Shown: positions 7,995 through 15,835 of the stretch, piece after piece
Layout: every line of letters starts with the position of its first letter
Numbering within the stretch: position 1 is the first letter of the stretch
Assembly: GCA_002423495.1 (NCBI GenBank)
Contig: DIWN01000012.1
Coordinates: 1-18,910, forward strand
From: Anaerolineaceae bacterium UBA6105
GTDB taxonomy: Bacteria; Chloroflexota; Anaerolineae; Anaerolineales; Anaerolineaceae
Direction: 5' to 3'
Length of the DNA stretch: 18,910 nt
Position numbers and translations under genes: made by a program
The notes under the pieces: generated by a model
What the model was told of the DNA's origin: nothing
Databases searched by the model: none
The model's input: only the letters and a program-made list of their open reading frames with translations

Positions 7995-10193
7995 CTATCC
8001 AGGTTTGACCCGGATAGCCTCGATCACATTTGATATGTTTTCGAGTCTGGAAAGTATACGGCTTAATTGCGAAATGTCCGATATTTCAATAACAAGATTT
8101 ATCTTTACAACGTGCTGCTTGGTACTCAAAGACAGGTCCACCAAGCGGGCAGGCTCACTAGCGAGCACATCAGAGATATCAGCCATCAATCCTTGCCTGT
8201 CGTAGGAAGTAATTTGGATAGGGACCGGGAAAGTTTGGGTTGCGCTGCCCCAGTCAACTTTTATCAAACGTTCTGTGTCGTTGACGCGCAAAGCGTTCGG
8301 GCAGTCGGAGCGGTGGATAGTGACGCCACGCCCGCGTGTGATGTAGCCAATAATTTCATCACCAGGCATCGGGTTGCAGCAGCGGGCAAAGTTGGTTGCT
8401 AATCCTGATAGACCTGTGACAGTAATTGAAGTGCTGTCTGCACTGCTGCGGCGGGCTTCAGGGATCAGCTCATCAAGTTCTGCGAGGCTTGGTTTGCTCA
8501 GCTCTTCAATTTTGGTGATGAGCTTTCCCATCGGGATGTCACCACAGCCGATGCCGACGTATAGGTCATCAAGCGTCCGTACATTGAAGCTGGGCACATA
8601 GTCGTTCAGGTCAATGTTGCTCAGTCCGAGGCGCTTGAATTCTTTTTCGACAAGCAACTTCCCGTGTTCCAGGTTTTGTTCGCGGGCTTGCTGCTTAAAC
8701 CACTGCTTAATTTTTGCGCGGGAGCGACTGGACTTGACCAGTCCCAGGTTGAGATTGAGCCAATCGCGACTTGGACCTCCACGATTTACAGTCAGAATTT
8801 CAACCTGATCTCCGGTTTGCAAGGTGTAGTCGAGCGTTACAAGCTTTCCGTTTACTCTTGCCCCACGACAGCGATGTCCAATATCCGTGTGAACCTGGTA
8901 TGCAAAGTCAATCGGGGTAGAACCTTTGGGGAGGTCAATCACATCGCTTCGGGGAGTCAGTACATAGACACGATCGTGAAACATGTCCGATTTCAGGCCA
9001 TCTAGCAAAGATGCGCTGTCGTCAACTTCCTGAGACCATGCGAGAAGATTGCGCATAGATTGTACTTTGCGTTCATAATCGCTCGAAAGGGCAGCTCCAT
9101 TTTCCTTGTAGCGCCAGTGCGCAGCAATACCATACTCGGCGTTATGGTGCATCTCCCAGGTGCGGATCTGAACCTCAAGAGGTTTCCCGTCGCTATAAAT
9201 CACAGCGGTGTGCAGTGATTGGTAGTTGTTAGGCTTTTTTGAAGCGATGTAGTCATCGAACTCACCTGGAATTGGCTGGAAATGCATGTGGATAATCCCA
9301 AGAACCTTGTAGCAGCTCTCAACGTCATCCACGATTGCCCGCACAGCCCTCAAGTCCCGGATCGAGTCAAAATTTTTGCTCTTTCCCTGCATCTTACGAT
9401 AAATGGAATAGATGTGCTTGGGACGACCCGAAATATTTGCTTTGACCTCTGCGCTTACGCAAAGCTGTTGCAAGTCAGCTACAATGCGCTCTATTTCTTC
9501 CAGGCGCTTCGTTCGTCGTTGGGTGAGATGCTCAGAAATTTCTTTGTATTTTTCAGGATTTGTATACCTGAATCCGAGATCTTCCAACTCCCATTTGAAC
9601 TGCCAGATGCCGAGGCGGTTGGCCAGGGGAGCAAAGATGTCAAGAGTCTCCTGACCAATAATGCGCTGCCTGTCCGCTGGCAAAGAATTCAAAGTTCGCA
9701 TGTTATAAAGGCGGTCTGCCATTTTGATGACCACCACCCGAATATCGTCACCGATTGCCAATAGCATTTTCCTCAGGGTTTCTGCCAGACCCTCAGATAG
9801 CTTCAACTCAGAGAGCGGTATTGAGGGAGCTAACGGGGTCCGCTCCGGAGGATGCTGGTCTGCCCGCGAAAGTTGGGGCAGTGCGGTGATGCGGGTGACA
9901 TCCTCTACAAATCCGGTGATGGTCCGCCCAAATTCCTTCCTCAACTGTTCAACAGTGGTGGGTGTGTCCATCAGGACGTCGTGAAGCAAGCCGGCTGCAA
10001 CAATGTTGGGTGAGGCTTCAAGTTCAAGCAGGATATTGGCCACTCCAAGACAATGCGTGAAATATGGCAAACCATTAGCACGGGTCTGATCTGAATGCGC
10101 ATTTTCCGCAAAGCTGTACGCTTTTTGAATGAGCTCACGTTCAGCCGCAGAGTAGCTCTTTGGCAGTTTGTTGATAAATTGATCTCTATCCAT
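7995..10193 (-). CDS. Long RelA/SpoT-family (p)ppGpp synthetase, probably synthetase-type
   Basis: Stringent-response enzyme making (p)ppGpp from ATP and GDP/GTP. Numbering from a TTG at 10217, domains are HD hydrolase (about 30-200), synthetase (about 250-375; YSIYRKMQGK and VQIRTWEMHHNAEYGIAAHW), TGS (about 412-475), helical/zinc-finger region (RCCNPMPGDE, 612-621) and ACT (about 665-740). Hydrolase metal ligands H55, H79, D80 and D168 are present, but the HD motif reads HDVLMDT, with Met83 where bifunctional enzymes have Glu. The synthetase loop reads EFDD (319-322), the EXDD form typical of synthetase-only RelA rather than RXKD. I chose the in-frame ATG at 10191-10193 (732 residues); a TTG start 24 nt upstream, 9 nt after the previous stop, is possible. 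Neither has a clear Shine-Dalgarno. It follows the oxidoreductase genes closely. Confidence 0.93.
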   Translation of the reverse strand: MDRDQFINKLPKSYSAAERELIQKAYSFAENAHSDQTRANGLPYFTHCLGVANILLELEASPNIVAAGLLHDVLMDTPTTVEQLRKEFGRTITGFVEDVTRITALPQLSRADQHPPERTPLAPSIPLSELKLSEGLAETLRKMLLAIGDDIRVVVIKMADRLYNMRTLNSLPADRQRIIGQETLDIFAPLANRLGIWQFKWELEDLGFRYTNPEKYKEISEHLTQRRTKRLEEIERIVADLQQLCVSAEVKANISGRPKHIYSIYRKMQGKSKNFDSIRDLRAVRAIVDDVESCYKVLGIIHMHFQPIPGEFDDYIASKKPNNYQSLHTAVIYSDGKPLEVQIRTWEMHHNAEYGIAAHWRYKENGAALSSDYERKVQSMRNLLAWSQEVDDSASLLDGLKSDMFHDRVYVLTPRSDVIDLPKGSTPIDFAYQVHTDIGHRCRGARVNGKLVTLDYTLQTGDQVEILTVNRGGPSRDWLNLNLGLVKSSRSRAKIKQWFKQQAREQNLEHGKLLVEKEFKRLGLSNIDLNDYVPSFNVRTLDDLYVGIGCGDIPMGKLITKIEELSKPSLAELDELIPEARRSSADSTSITVTGLSGLATNFARCCNPMPGDEIIGYITRGRGVTIHRSDCPNALRVNDTERLIKVDWGSATQTFPVPIQITSYDRQGLMADISDVLASEPARLVDLSLSTKQHVVKINLVIEISDISQLSRILSRLENISNVIEAIRVKPG

Positions 10194-10225
10194 GATTAAG
10201 CTAATTGTAAGCCACAATTCAAAGC

Positions 10226-11386
10226 TTACTTAAGCTTTTCCATGCTTGTCCATTCCCTGTTGAGGCGCATACTGTGAAGGCACTGCCGTTCTTGCTCGAA
10301 CAATGTTCCCTGGATTAAATGAGTCAGGAGTTGTCCAACACCAGGACCCAACATAAATCCCTGACCGCAGGCGCCTGTCGCAAGCAGAAAGCCTTCTAAG
10401 CCCTCAATTTCCCCTAAAATAGGGTTTCCATCGGGGGTCATAGGGTAAGTGCCCCGCCAGGTGCGCCTGACCCTGCAGTTAGCCAGCTTTGGCATGGTTT
10501 CGATCAAGCGTCTGCTTGAAAGGGGAAGGAAAGCGCTGGTGTCTTTGTCCAGAAATCCCCAAATCTGCGGGTTGGGTGTCACGCAGAAAATGATCTTACC
10601 GGTTGGATGCTGATAAAAATAGAAGTTGCTGGAGCCCGGTCTGGAGCGGATATCCACGATCATCGGGCTGAACATGGGTTGAACTGCCTCAGTAATGCCA
10701 GCTTCGTGCGCGTCCGGTCTGACAGGCAGGTCCAGCCCGACCATGCGACCAATCTCAGCAGACCATGACCCAGCGGCATTGATAAAGCAATGGGTTGAAT
10801 AATGTCCCTTGTCAGTTGTAACAGATTGCACCCTGCCTGCTTTGGTTTCAATGCCGATTACATTTTCGTTGAATTGAAAGACCGCACCCCGCCTGGCAGC
10901 TTCCTGGTGGAAGGCAAAAGAGGCTTTTAGCGGGGACGCTGAGCCGTCTTCGGGGGAGTAGGTGCCTCCGCGTAAACTGGCTGGATTAATGTCGGGCACG
11001 AGCTCCAGGAAGGCATCACGATCAAGCCAGTTGATGTTCAAACCCAGGCCGCGTTGCATATCGAGCAGGTCTTTCAGTGTTTTTTCGATGACATCGTCAT
11101 AGGCAACAAAGCTGTACCCACCGGCTCTCCATTCAATATCCTGCCCATATTCAGCCTGCCAGTGCGAAAAGATATCGATGGCGGTGGAACAAAGTAGGAT
11201 TTTTGCAGGGTCCGAATGGGTGGCACGGATACCGCCGATGGCGTGCTTGTTGGAACCCTGTCCCGTGCTGGGGCGGGAATCGATTACTAACACCTTAAAA
11301 CCTGCTTGCGCAAGGAAGAACGCGGTTGGGGTACCGATTGAGCCGGCACCTGCGATGATGACATCAAAGTTCGTTTGGAGGCTCAT
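10226..11386 (-). CDS. FAD-dependent oxidoreductase, DAO family (sarcosine/proline/hydroxyproline dehydrogenase beta-like)
   Basis: A 386-residue flavoprotein. The N-terminus has the FAD-binding Rossmann motif GAGSIGTPTAFFLAQAG followed by VLVID, and the C-terminus the second FAD segment RRTWRGTYPMTPDGNPILGE with a final GLEGFLLATGACGQGFMLGPGVG, as in SoxB, HcnC and dye-linked proline or hydroxyproline dehydrogenase beta subunits. These oxidise the C-N bond of a small amino acid such as sarcosine, proline, hydroxyproline or glycine. The start overlaps the stop of the 705-residue partner (ATGA at 11383-11386), which argues for a two-subunit enzyme passing electrons from FAD to the partner's iron-sulfur centres. 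The substrate cannot be read from sequence. No signal peptide, so cytoplasmic. Confidence 0.88.
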   Translation of the reverse strand: MSLQTNFDVIIAGAGSIGTPTAFFLAQAGFKVLVIDSRPSTGQGSNKHAIGGIRATHSDPAKILLCSTAIDIFSHWQAEYGQDIEWRAGGYSFVAYDDVIEKTLKDLLDMQRGLGLNINWLDRDAFLELVPDINPASLRGGTYSPEDGSASPLKASFAFHQEAARRGAVFQFNENVIGIETKAGRVQSVTTDKGHYSTHCFINAAGSWSAEIGRMVGLDLPVRPDAHEAGITEAVQPMFSPMIVDIRSRPGSSNFYFYQHPTGKIIFCVTPNPQIWGFLDKDTSAFLPLSSRRLIETMPKLANCRVRRTWRGTYPMTPDGNPILGEIEGLEGFLLATGACGQGFMLGPGVGQLLTHLIQGTLFEQERQCLHSMRLNREWTSMEKLK

Positions 11387-13500
11387 GCGCTCTCTCCCTC
11401 ATTATCAGTCAAGTTCGCCAGAACCCTGACAGGCATTTCAATGAAAACCGGTCTAACCGGGGTTTCCGTGACCTCGGAGAGTGGAATGCCTTCCGCGAGA
11501 TACATGCGCTTGATCATGTTCAGGCATGTTTTACCTCCGCAAGCGCCCATGCTGGCTTTGGTCACAGCTTTTATTTGGTTGATGTCGCGCATGCCTTGGC
11601 GGATCAACGCACGGATTTCACCTGCTGTGACCCTCTCACAGCGGCAGATAAAGGCATCATCAGCAAGATTCTCGGGATGTTCTGTGTCAAACTCAAAGGG
11701 ACTTGGTTCTATCGTTTCTATGATGCGCAGCCCGGAGACTTGTTTGGCGATCGCGCGCGGCACTTCCACTGTCAGCAGGGATGTGCCATTCTCAAATTCC
11801 TTGATCTTCTTGATGGTTTTGATAGTTGCCTTGCCAAAAGACATTCCTTCCGTGCTGGTTAGCTCAATTTCATTCCCTACGGCAACACTTGTCGGGTCTT
11901 GCTCAAAGGGCAGGGTTACTAACGCGTTTTCATTGCCCTTGCGATAATCGACGAGTGTAACCGCCAGGCCTGGGCACACCGCCACGCATCGCCCGCAGGC
12001 AATGCAGCCTTTTTCTGCGAAGTAGTCCACTTCAGGCAGGTAGCGTATGTCTGATGGGTCCACGTGGATCAGGTGACGCGGGCAAACTGTAGCGCAGGGA
12101 TCACAGGGAATTTCCTGCGTGCAGTGCATGATCGGGAAAACGCCTTCCTCAAGCTCAGGAATGTTTGGTTCAGTGACCTCTCCTGGGCGGGATTTCAGGA
12201 TTTCTTCGATCGCAGCCCATTCAGCAGGTATTTCCTCTGTTTGTTTGCCGAGAAATCCCGCGATCTTGCGGCCTGCAATCTTGCCTGAGAAAATAGCCGC
12301 CGAGGCTTCGGCGATTTCTTCGGCGTCACCAGCTGAGAAGACTGGCAAGCCGACAAGCTCTGCCTGGCTGGTGAACTCGTTTACGGGGTCAAGACCGACC
12401 GCGATCAAAACAGTGTCACAATCGTATTGCTGCTCCGTGCCTGGAATAACTTTGAAATCCTTATCTACTTCAGCAATGACCACTTTTTCAACGCGATCCG
12501 TCCCAAGGGCCTCAACAATCGTGTGGGAGGTGAAAACAGATACGCCAGAGCGAACTAGTTTGTCTTTGTGCACTTTATAGCCGCCGCATTCGGGAGCCGC
12601 CTCAACCAAGCCGCAAACATGAATACCCGCTTGAATTGCGTGGTAGCCGGCAATCAGCCCCACGTTACCCCCGCCAATGATGAAAAGATTCTCACATGGC
12701 CGCACTAAATCACGGTTTACCAGCGTCTGAAACGCGCCGGCGCCATAGATGCCCGGAAGGGTGTTGCCCGGGAATGCCAGGCTTTTTTCGCGCGCTCCAG
12801 TGGCGATAAGCAGCATTCTGGGATGGATCAGAACGTAATCTTTCCCTTCCTTGTAAACACCAATGGATTTATCCTCAAACACGCCCACAGCCGTACTGTT
12901 CTCCCAAATTTGCACCGAAGTATGTTGACAAAGGATGGCTTCAAGTTTTTTGGCGATGTCGATGCCGCGCGTGCCGGCGTAGACCGCTTCGCTTGAGCCA
13001 AAGAAACGGTGTGTCTGCAAGACGAGCTTGCCGCCAAGATGTGCCTTATCGTCGATCAAAATCGTACTAACGCCAGCCTGCCCCAACTCAATCGCAGCCG
13101 AAAGACCAGCAGGACCTCCTCCGATGATCAGGACATCAGTGTCATATTTCGGTGTAGGCTGAGTTTGGAGGTTGTCCCAGGATTGAACATCAGGTAATTT
13201 GGGCAGACCATCCGCAGGAAAAACCTGCATTCCGCGTTTGACAGCGGTCATACAAGCTTTGACCGGGAGCGTGTCGGCAATCACCATGCACTGAGAACAC
13301 TGCCCATTGGCGCAGAAAATGCCCTGGGGGGAATGGTCTTTGGGGTGGTGTCCGAATATGGTGACGCCACTCGCCATGAGGGCGGAGGAAATCATTTCAC
13401 CTTCCTTTGCCAGGAAGGTTTGGTCTTGCCAGTAAAACGGAATGTCTGCTACAGAATCATCAATCAGAATTGGGTGAGCCTTGATACGATTCTCAGTCAT
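11383..13500 (-). CDS. Fused [2Fe-2S]/FAD-NAD/ferredoxin/BFD-like dehydrogenase subunit (SoxA/HcnAB-like)
   Basis: Electron-transfer subunit of 705 residues, longer than simple HcnB-type subunits because several modules are fused. In order: a [2Fe-2S] ferredoxin-like domain with C63, C68, C71 and C83 (about 1-95); a pyridine-nucleotide-disulfide oxidoreductase core with FAD motif GGGPAGLSAA (127-136) and NAD(P) motif GGGNVGLIAG (276-285), ending in an SAGDA motif near 390; a Cys-rich insert with C460, C466, C469, C473 and then C499, C502, C505, C509, fitting two [4Fe-4S] clusters; and a C-terminal BFD-like [2Fe-2S] module with C619, C621, C654 and C659. It overlaps the FAD subunit gene by 4 nt. 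A GAGGAG precedes the ATG closely. Likely role: accept electrons from amino-acid oxidation and pass them to NAD or another carrier. Substrate unknown. Confidence 0.87.
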   Translation of the reverse strand: MTENRIKAHPILIDDSVADIPFYWQDQTFLAKEGEMISSALMASGVTIFGHHPKDHSPQGIFCANGQCSQCMVIADTLPVKACMTAVKRGMQVFPADGLPKLPDVQSWDNLQTQPTPKYDTDVLIIGGGPAGLSAAIELGQAGVSTILIDDKAHLGGKLVLQTHRFFGSSEAVYAGTRGIDIAKKLEAILCQHTSVQIWENSTAVGVFEDKSIGVYKEGKDYVLIHPRMLLIATGAREKSLAFPGNTLPGIYGAGAFQTLVNRDLVRPCENLFIIGGGNVGLIAGYHAIQAGIHVCGLVEAAPECGGYKVHKDKLVRSGVSVFTSHTIVEALGTDRVEKVVIAEVDKDFKVIPGTEQQYDCDTVLIAVGLDPVNEFTSQAELVGLPVFSAGDAEEIAEASAAIFSGKIAGRKIAGFLGKQTEEIPAEWAAIEEILKSRPGEVTEPNIPELEEGVFPIMHCTQEIPCDPCATVCPRHLIHVDPSDIRYLPEVDYFAEKGCIACGRCVAVCPGLAVTLVDYRKGNENALVTLPFEQDPTSVAVGNEIELTSTEGMSFGKATIKTIKKIKEFENGTSLLTVEVPRAIAKQVSGLRIIETIEPSPFEFDTEHPENLADDAFICRCERVTAGEIRALIRQGMRDINQIKAVTKASMGACGGKTCLNMIKRMYLAEGIPLSEVTETPVRPVFIEMPVRVLANLTDNEGESA

Positions 13501-13528
13501 AAACTCCTCAATTGTTCAGTTTCAAGGG

Positions 13529-13555
13529 ATTATGATACCACCAACAAGGCGTCAA
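13529..13555 (-). promoter_or_regulatory. Weak candidate promoter for the dehydrogenase operon
   Basis: On the minus strand TTGACG (13550-13555) is followed after 15 nt by CATAAT (13529-13534). The spacing is short and the -35 box overlaps the stop of the recombinase gene, so this is a tentative call. No other promoter-like sequence stands out in the 51-nt gap. Confidence 0.25.
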
Positions 13556-14523
13556 TCGAAGATTTGCTGGTATTCCTGGTCCAACTCGTTGTCGCTCAGA
13601 TGCGAGTAGCGCTGAGTGACGGCGATGTTGGTGTGGCGCGCCAGTACTTGCGCGAGTTTGAGGTTGCCTGTGCTGCCGAGGATCGTGGTCACAAAGTAAT
13701 GGCGGAAGGAGTGGGGAGTGATGGTGCCGACGGCTTCTTCTCCAAGAGATTCCCTTACACGCTGGTTGACGATCTCCCGACCGGTGGTGGTTGAGATCGG
13801 CTTGACCTTCTTTCCTGCGCCGCGGTCATGACGCGCGAACACCGGTTGAGATGCCAGCGCTTTGCCGCTGTTGCCATCCAGACTTGCCCGTTCAGAAAGG
13901 TACAGCTTGAGGGCGTCCAGGCTGCGTTTTGAAAAGCGCACAACCGCTTCTTTATTGCCTTTGCCGATCACGATCGCGCGATGTTCGAGCCAATCGATAT
14001 CCCCGCGGCGCAGATTGCAGGCTTCGTGCACACGCAGGCCGGTGTCGGAGAGAGTGAGGAGGAAAGCCCGGTCGCGTAAATTGATCAGGCGTTCAGATTC
14101 TTGTTCAGCGGGTTTTGAGGTCAGCTTGGTGGCATAGTCCAGCACGCTGTCGATAGCGCTTTTGGGGAACTGAGGCAGGCGGATGCCAGGCCGGCGGGCG
14201 CGCTGCTTGATGAGGAGGCGGATGCGGGGGAGGTTGACCGGCGCAAGGTTCTCTCCTGCGATGAATTCAAACAGGCCAACGACAGAGGTGACGTAAACCT
14301 GCTCTGTGGCAGAGGAAAAGTCCTTGAGGGCTGTCAGAACCCAGATCACAGCTTCTTCCGGCAGCGATGTAACGTCAGCCTTTTCTACCTCTATTCCGTT
14401 ATCCTTCAAAACTTCGGTGAAGAGGTTCATCGCGTTCGTGTATGTGCGAAACGTATTCGCACTCCGCGAAAGCTTGATGGAGTTCAGGTATTTTTGGATA
14501 CATTCAGCGATTGTTATTTGCAT
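13552..14523 (-). CDS. Tyrosine recombinase (XerC/XerD-like, phage-integrase family)
   Basis: Site-specific DNA recombinase of 323 residues. The N-terminal SAM-like core-binding domain spans about 1-100 and the catalytic domain about 120-323. All catalytic residues are visible: R164 in TGLRVHEACNL, K188 in GKGNKE, H271 and R274 in HSFRH, H297 in ARHTNIAVT and nucleophile Y306 in RYSHL. Length fits Xer proteins or small integrases. The ATG (14521-14523) has no strong Shine-Dalgarno. A good promoter lies upstream at 14556-14584. There are no phage or transposon genes beside it, so it may be a chromosomal Xer-type resolvase or the remnant of an integrated element. The carboxyl end lies 51 nt from the dehydrogenase operon start. 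Confidence 0.93.
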   Translation of the reverse strand: MQITIAECIQKYLNSIKLSRSANTFRTYTNAMNLFTEVLKDNGIEVEKADVTSLPEEAVIWVLTALKDFSSATEQVYVTSVVGLFEFIAGENLAPVNLPRIRLLIKQRARRPGIRLPQFPKSAIDSVLDYATKLTSKPAEQESERLINLRDRAFLLTLSDTGLRVHEACNLRRGDIDWLEHRAIVIGKGNKEAVVRFSKRSLDALKLYLSERASLDGNSGKALASQPVFARHDRGAGKKVKPISTTTGREIVNQRVRESLGEEAVGTITPHSFRHYFVTTILGSTGNLKLAQVLARHTNIAVTQRYSHLSDNELDQEYQQIFD

Positions 14524-14555
14524 GTTAAGCCCGTTATTAGCATTATATTGCGCAT

Positions 14556-14584
14556 AGTATAATATATTTATCCAATTTATTCAA
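14556..14584 (-). promoter_or_regulatory. Promoter of the tyrosine recombinase gene
   Basis: Read on the minus strand, TTGAAT (14579-14584) and TATACT (14556-14561) are separated by 17 nt. The predicted start is about 25 nt before the recombinase ATG. The surrounding 161-nt gap (14524-14684) is AT-rich; besides this promoter and the ATTGCGCAT motif at 14547-14555 I see only a lone TATAAT at 14599-14604, without a good -35 box, that might serve the Nudix gene. Confidence 0.6.
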
Positions 14585-14684
14585 TAGTCCGAACTAATTA
14601 TAATCGTGAAAGTACCGGGATATGATTAAAGAGGGTGGTAGTTTTAATACAGGTATTAGGTAAATTGATGGCTATAAAGGATTA

Positions 14685-15191
14685 ATGATGATCAAGACGG
14701 AATGCACGTTTACGAGTGGGACGGATTGGTTTAGGCTGAGGGCTTGCGGAATACTGATCAATGACGGCAAGGTATTGATGATCCGGAATGACAGCGATCC
14801 GTTTTATTACTCAGTCGGGGGTTGCGTGGAGCACGGCGAGAGCCTGGAAGAAGCGGCTGTACGCGAAGTCTGGGAGGAAACTGGCTGCAAGTTTGAGATA
14901 GAGCGCCTGGCATTCATTCATGAGAACTTTTTCCGCGGAATAGCTGGAACGATTGAAGGAATGAGCTGTCATGAATTGGCATTTTACTACCTGATGAAGT
15001 GGGATCCCAATTGCATGATTACTTCCAACAGCAAATCCATGGGAGGTTTACCGGAACGCCTGGAGTGGATCGAGATTACGCAATTGAACAATCAGAAGAT
15101 GCAGGTGTATCCGACATTCTTTGCTAAAGATCTTTTTCATCTTCCATTACGCGCGAAACACATTGTGACGTACGAATCATCTAACGTTTAA
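14685..15191 (+). CDS. Nudix hydrolase
   Basis: A 168-residue Nudix-fold protein that should hydrolyse a nucleoside diphosphate linked to another moiety, using divalent metal. The Nudix box is perfect at residues 46-68: G46, E52, then R60-E61-V-W-E64-E65-T-G67 (GX5EX7REUXEEXGU). The rest is a plain single-domain Nudix protein with no membrane segment. Two consecutive ATG codons are present; the first (14685) is used here, preceded at a short distance by AAAGG. It is flanked by the recombinase (divergent) and the helical protein (convergent), so it appears monocistronic. Substrate cannot be inferred. Confidence 0.9.
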   Translation: MMIKTECTFTSGTDWFRLRACGILINDGKVLMIRNDSDPFYYSVGGCVEHGESLEEAAVREVWEETGCKFEIERLAFIHENFFRGIAGTIEGMSCHELAFYYLMKWDPNCMITSNSKSMGGLPERLEWIEITQLNNQKMQVYPTFFAKDLFHLPLRAKHIVTYESSNV

Positions 15192-15343
15192 TTTATCAAG
15201 AGCAGCATCCACAAGAAAAAATCTGTTATTCCCCGTTGATAATGCTTGCGATAATGATACTTATCATAACCATAAGGAATTATTTTCTAACCAAGCCTCT
15301 CACCCACCGATTTAGCTCTCAAAAACGCCCAGTTATCAGGCTG
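15192..15343. other. Intergenic gap between convergent genes
   Basis: A 152-nt AT-rich gap between the Nudix and helical-protein genes, which converge. I see no convincing intrinsic terminator for either. It holds an AT-rich imperfect palindrome around 15250-15267 (ATGATA and TATCAT arms) with weak pairing. Confidence 0.5.
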
Positions 15344-15760
15344 TCACTTTTTGGAATGTTTCAACGCGTTCCACGCCCCGACCCAGGGTTCGCCAATCCG
15401 ATTTTTCTCCGCAATCTTTACTTTACTGAAACGCTGCCCCACTGAAATGGCTTCTGTTGCGATCTCCGCCCAGTTCTGCGCCAAAACTGCAGCTTTTAGG
15501 CGCGCGTGGCTGCCTTCGATCCAAGCCCATTCCTGGCGGAACTGATCCGCCTTCACCCAGTAATCGCGCTTTTCCCAGGCCAAAACAGCCGTGTCGATGG
15601 TTTCATTGATCTTTTCCAGCGCCAGGACAATGTATGCGGCCATATCCAGGCTCTTTTCGTCCGGGCTACCCTGCTGCATCAGCGTCCGGATAGCGAGAAC
15701 GATCGAGCGTGCTAAGCGATTGCGCAGTGTTGTACCACTTTCAGTTGTTTTTATTGCCAT
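15344..15760 (-). CDS. Helical protein of unknown function (138 aa)
   Basis: No family recognised. The sequence is almost entirely predicted alpha-helical (for example TLRNRLARSIVLAIRTLMQ, DMAAYIVLALEKINETIDTAVLAWEKRDYW and HARLKAAVLAQNWAEIATEAISVGQRF) and looks like a soluble helical bundle with a basic C-terminus. The gene is well supported: ATG (15758-15760) with a good AAAGGTG ribosome binding site, and a promoter TTGGGA-18 nt-TATAAT just upstream on the same strand. It is divergent from the lysine fermentation operon and shares its 5' intergenic region. No functional inference is justified from this position. Confidence 0.75.
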   Translation of the reverse strand: MAIKTTESGTTLRNRLARSIVLAIRTLMQQGSPDEKSLDMAAYIVLALEKINETIDTAVLAWEKRDYWVKADQFRQEWAWIEGSHARLKAAVLAQNWAEIATEAISVGQRFSKVKIAEKNRIGEPWVGAWNALKHSKK

Positions 15761-15788
15761 AAGTCACCTTTATAAAAAATCATGCGCA

Positions 15789-15818
15789 ATTATACCCAAC
15801 TCCCCCACCCTATCCCAA
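15789..15818 (-). promoter_or_regulatory. Promoter of the helical protein gene
   Basis: On the minus strand a -35-like TTGGGA (15813-15818) and a perfect TATAAT (15789-15794) are separated by 18 nt. Transcription would start about 20 nt before the ATG at 15760, close enough for the AAAGGTG ribosome binding site to be included. Confidence 0.55.
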
Positions 15819-15835
15819 TAACACTGTAAATAAGA

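Noticed and set aside
10193..10217. TTG start for the rel gene giving eight extra N-terminal residues.
   Set aside because: The ATG at 10193 starts a typical N-terminus, and neither site has a Shine-Dalgarno; the TTG remains possible, so both were noted.
8000..13500. Defence system, biosynthetic cluster or CRISPR array.
   Set aside because: All genes here fall into metabolic or stringent-response families and no spaced direct repeats were seen.
15250..15268. AT-rich palindrome whose first ten bases match the classical Fur box and about 15 of 19 positions overall.
   Set aside because: It lies between two convergent gene ends with no promoter beside it and no iron-related gene in the window; AT-rich chance similarity is more likely.
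15236..15445. Plus-strand open frame of 69 codons after the Nudix gene.
   Set aside because: It overlaps the well-supported helical-protein gene on the other strand, has no ribosome binding site and reads as a shadow frame.
13552..15760. The recombinase-Nudix-helical protein region as a mobile element.
   Set aside because: Apart from the recombinase there are no transposase, phage, plasmid or toxin-antitoxin genes, no tRNA target and no clear long direct repeats, so a bounded element cannot be supported.
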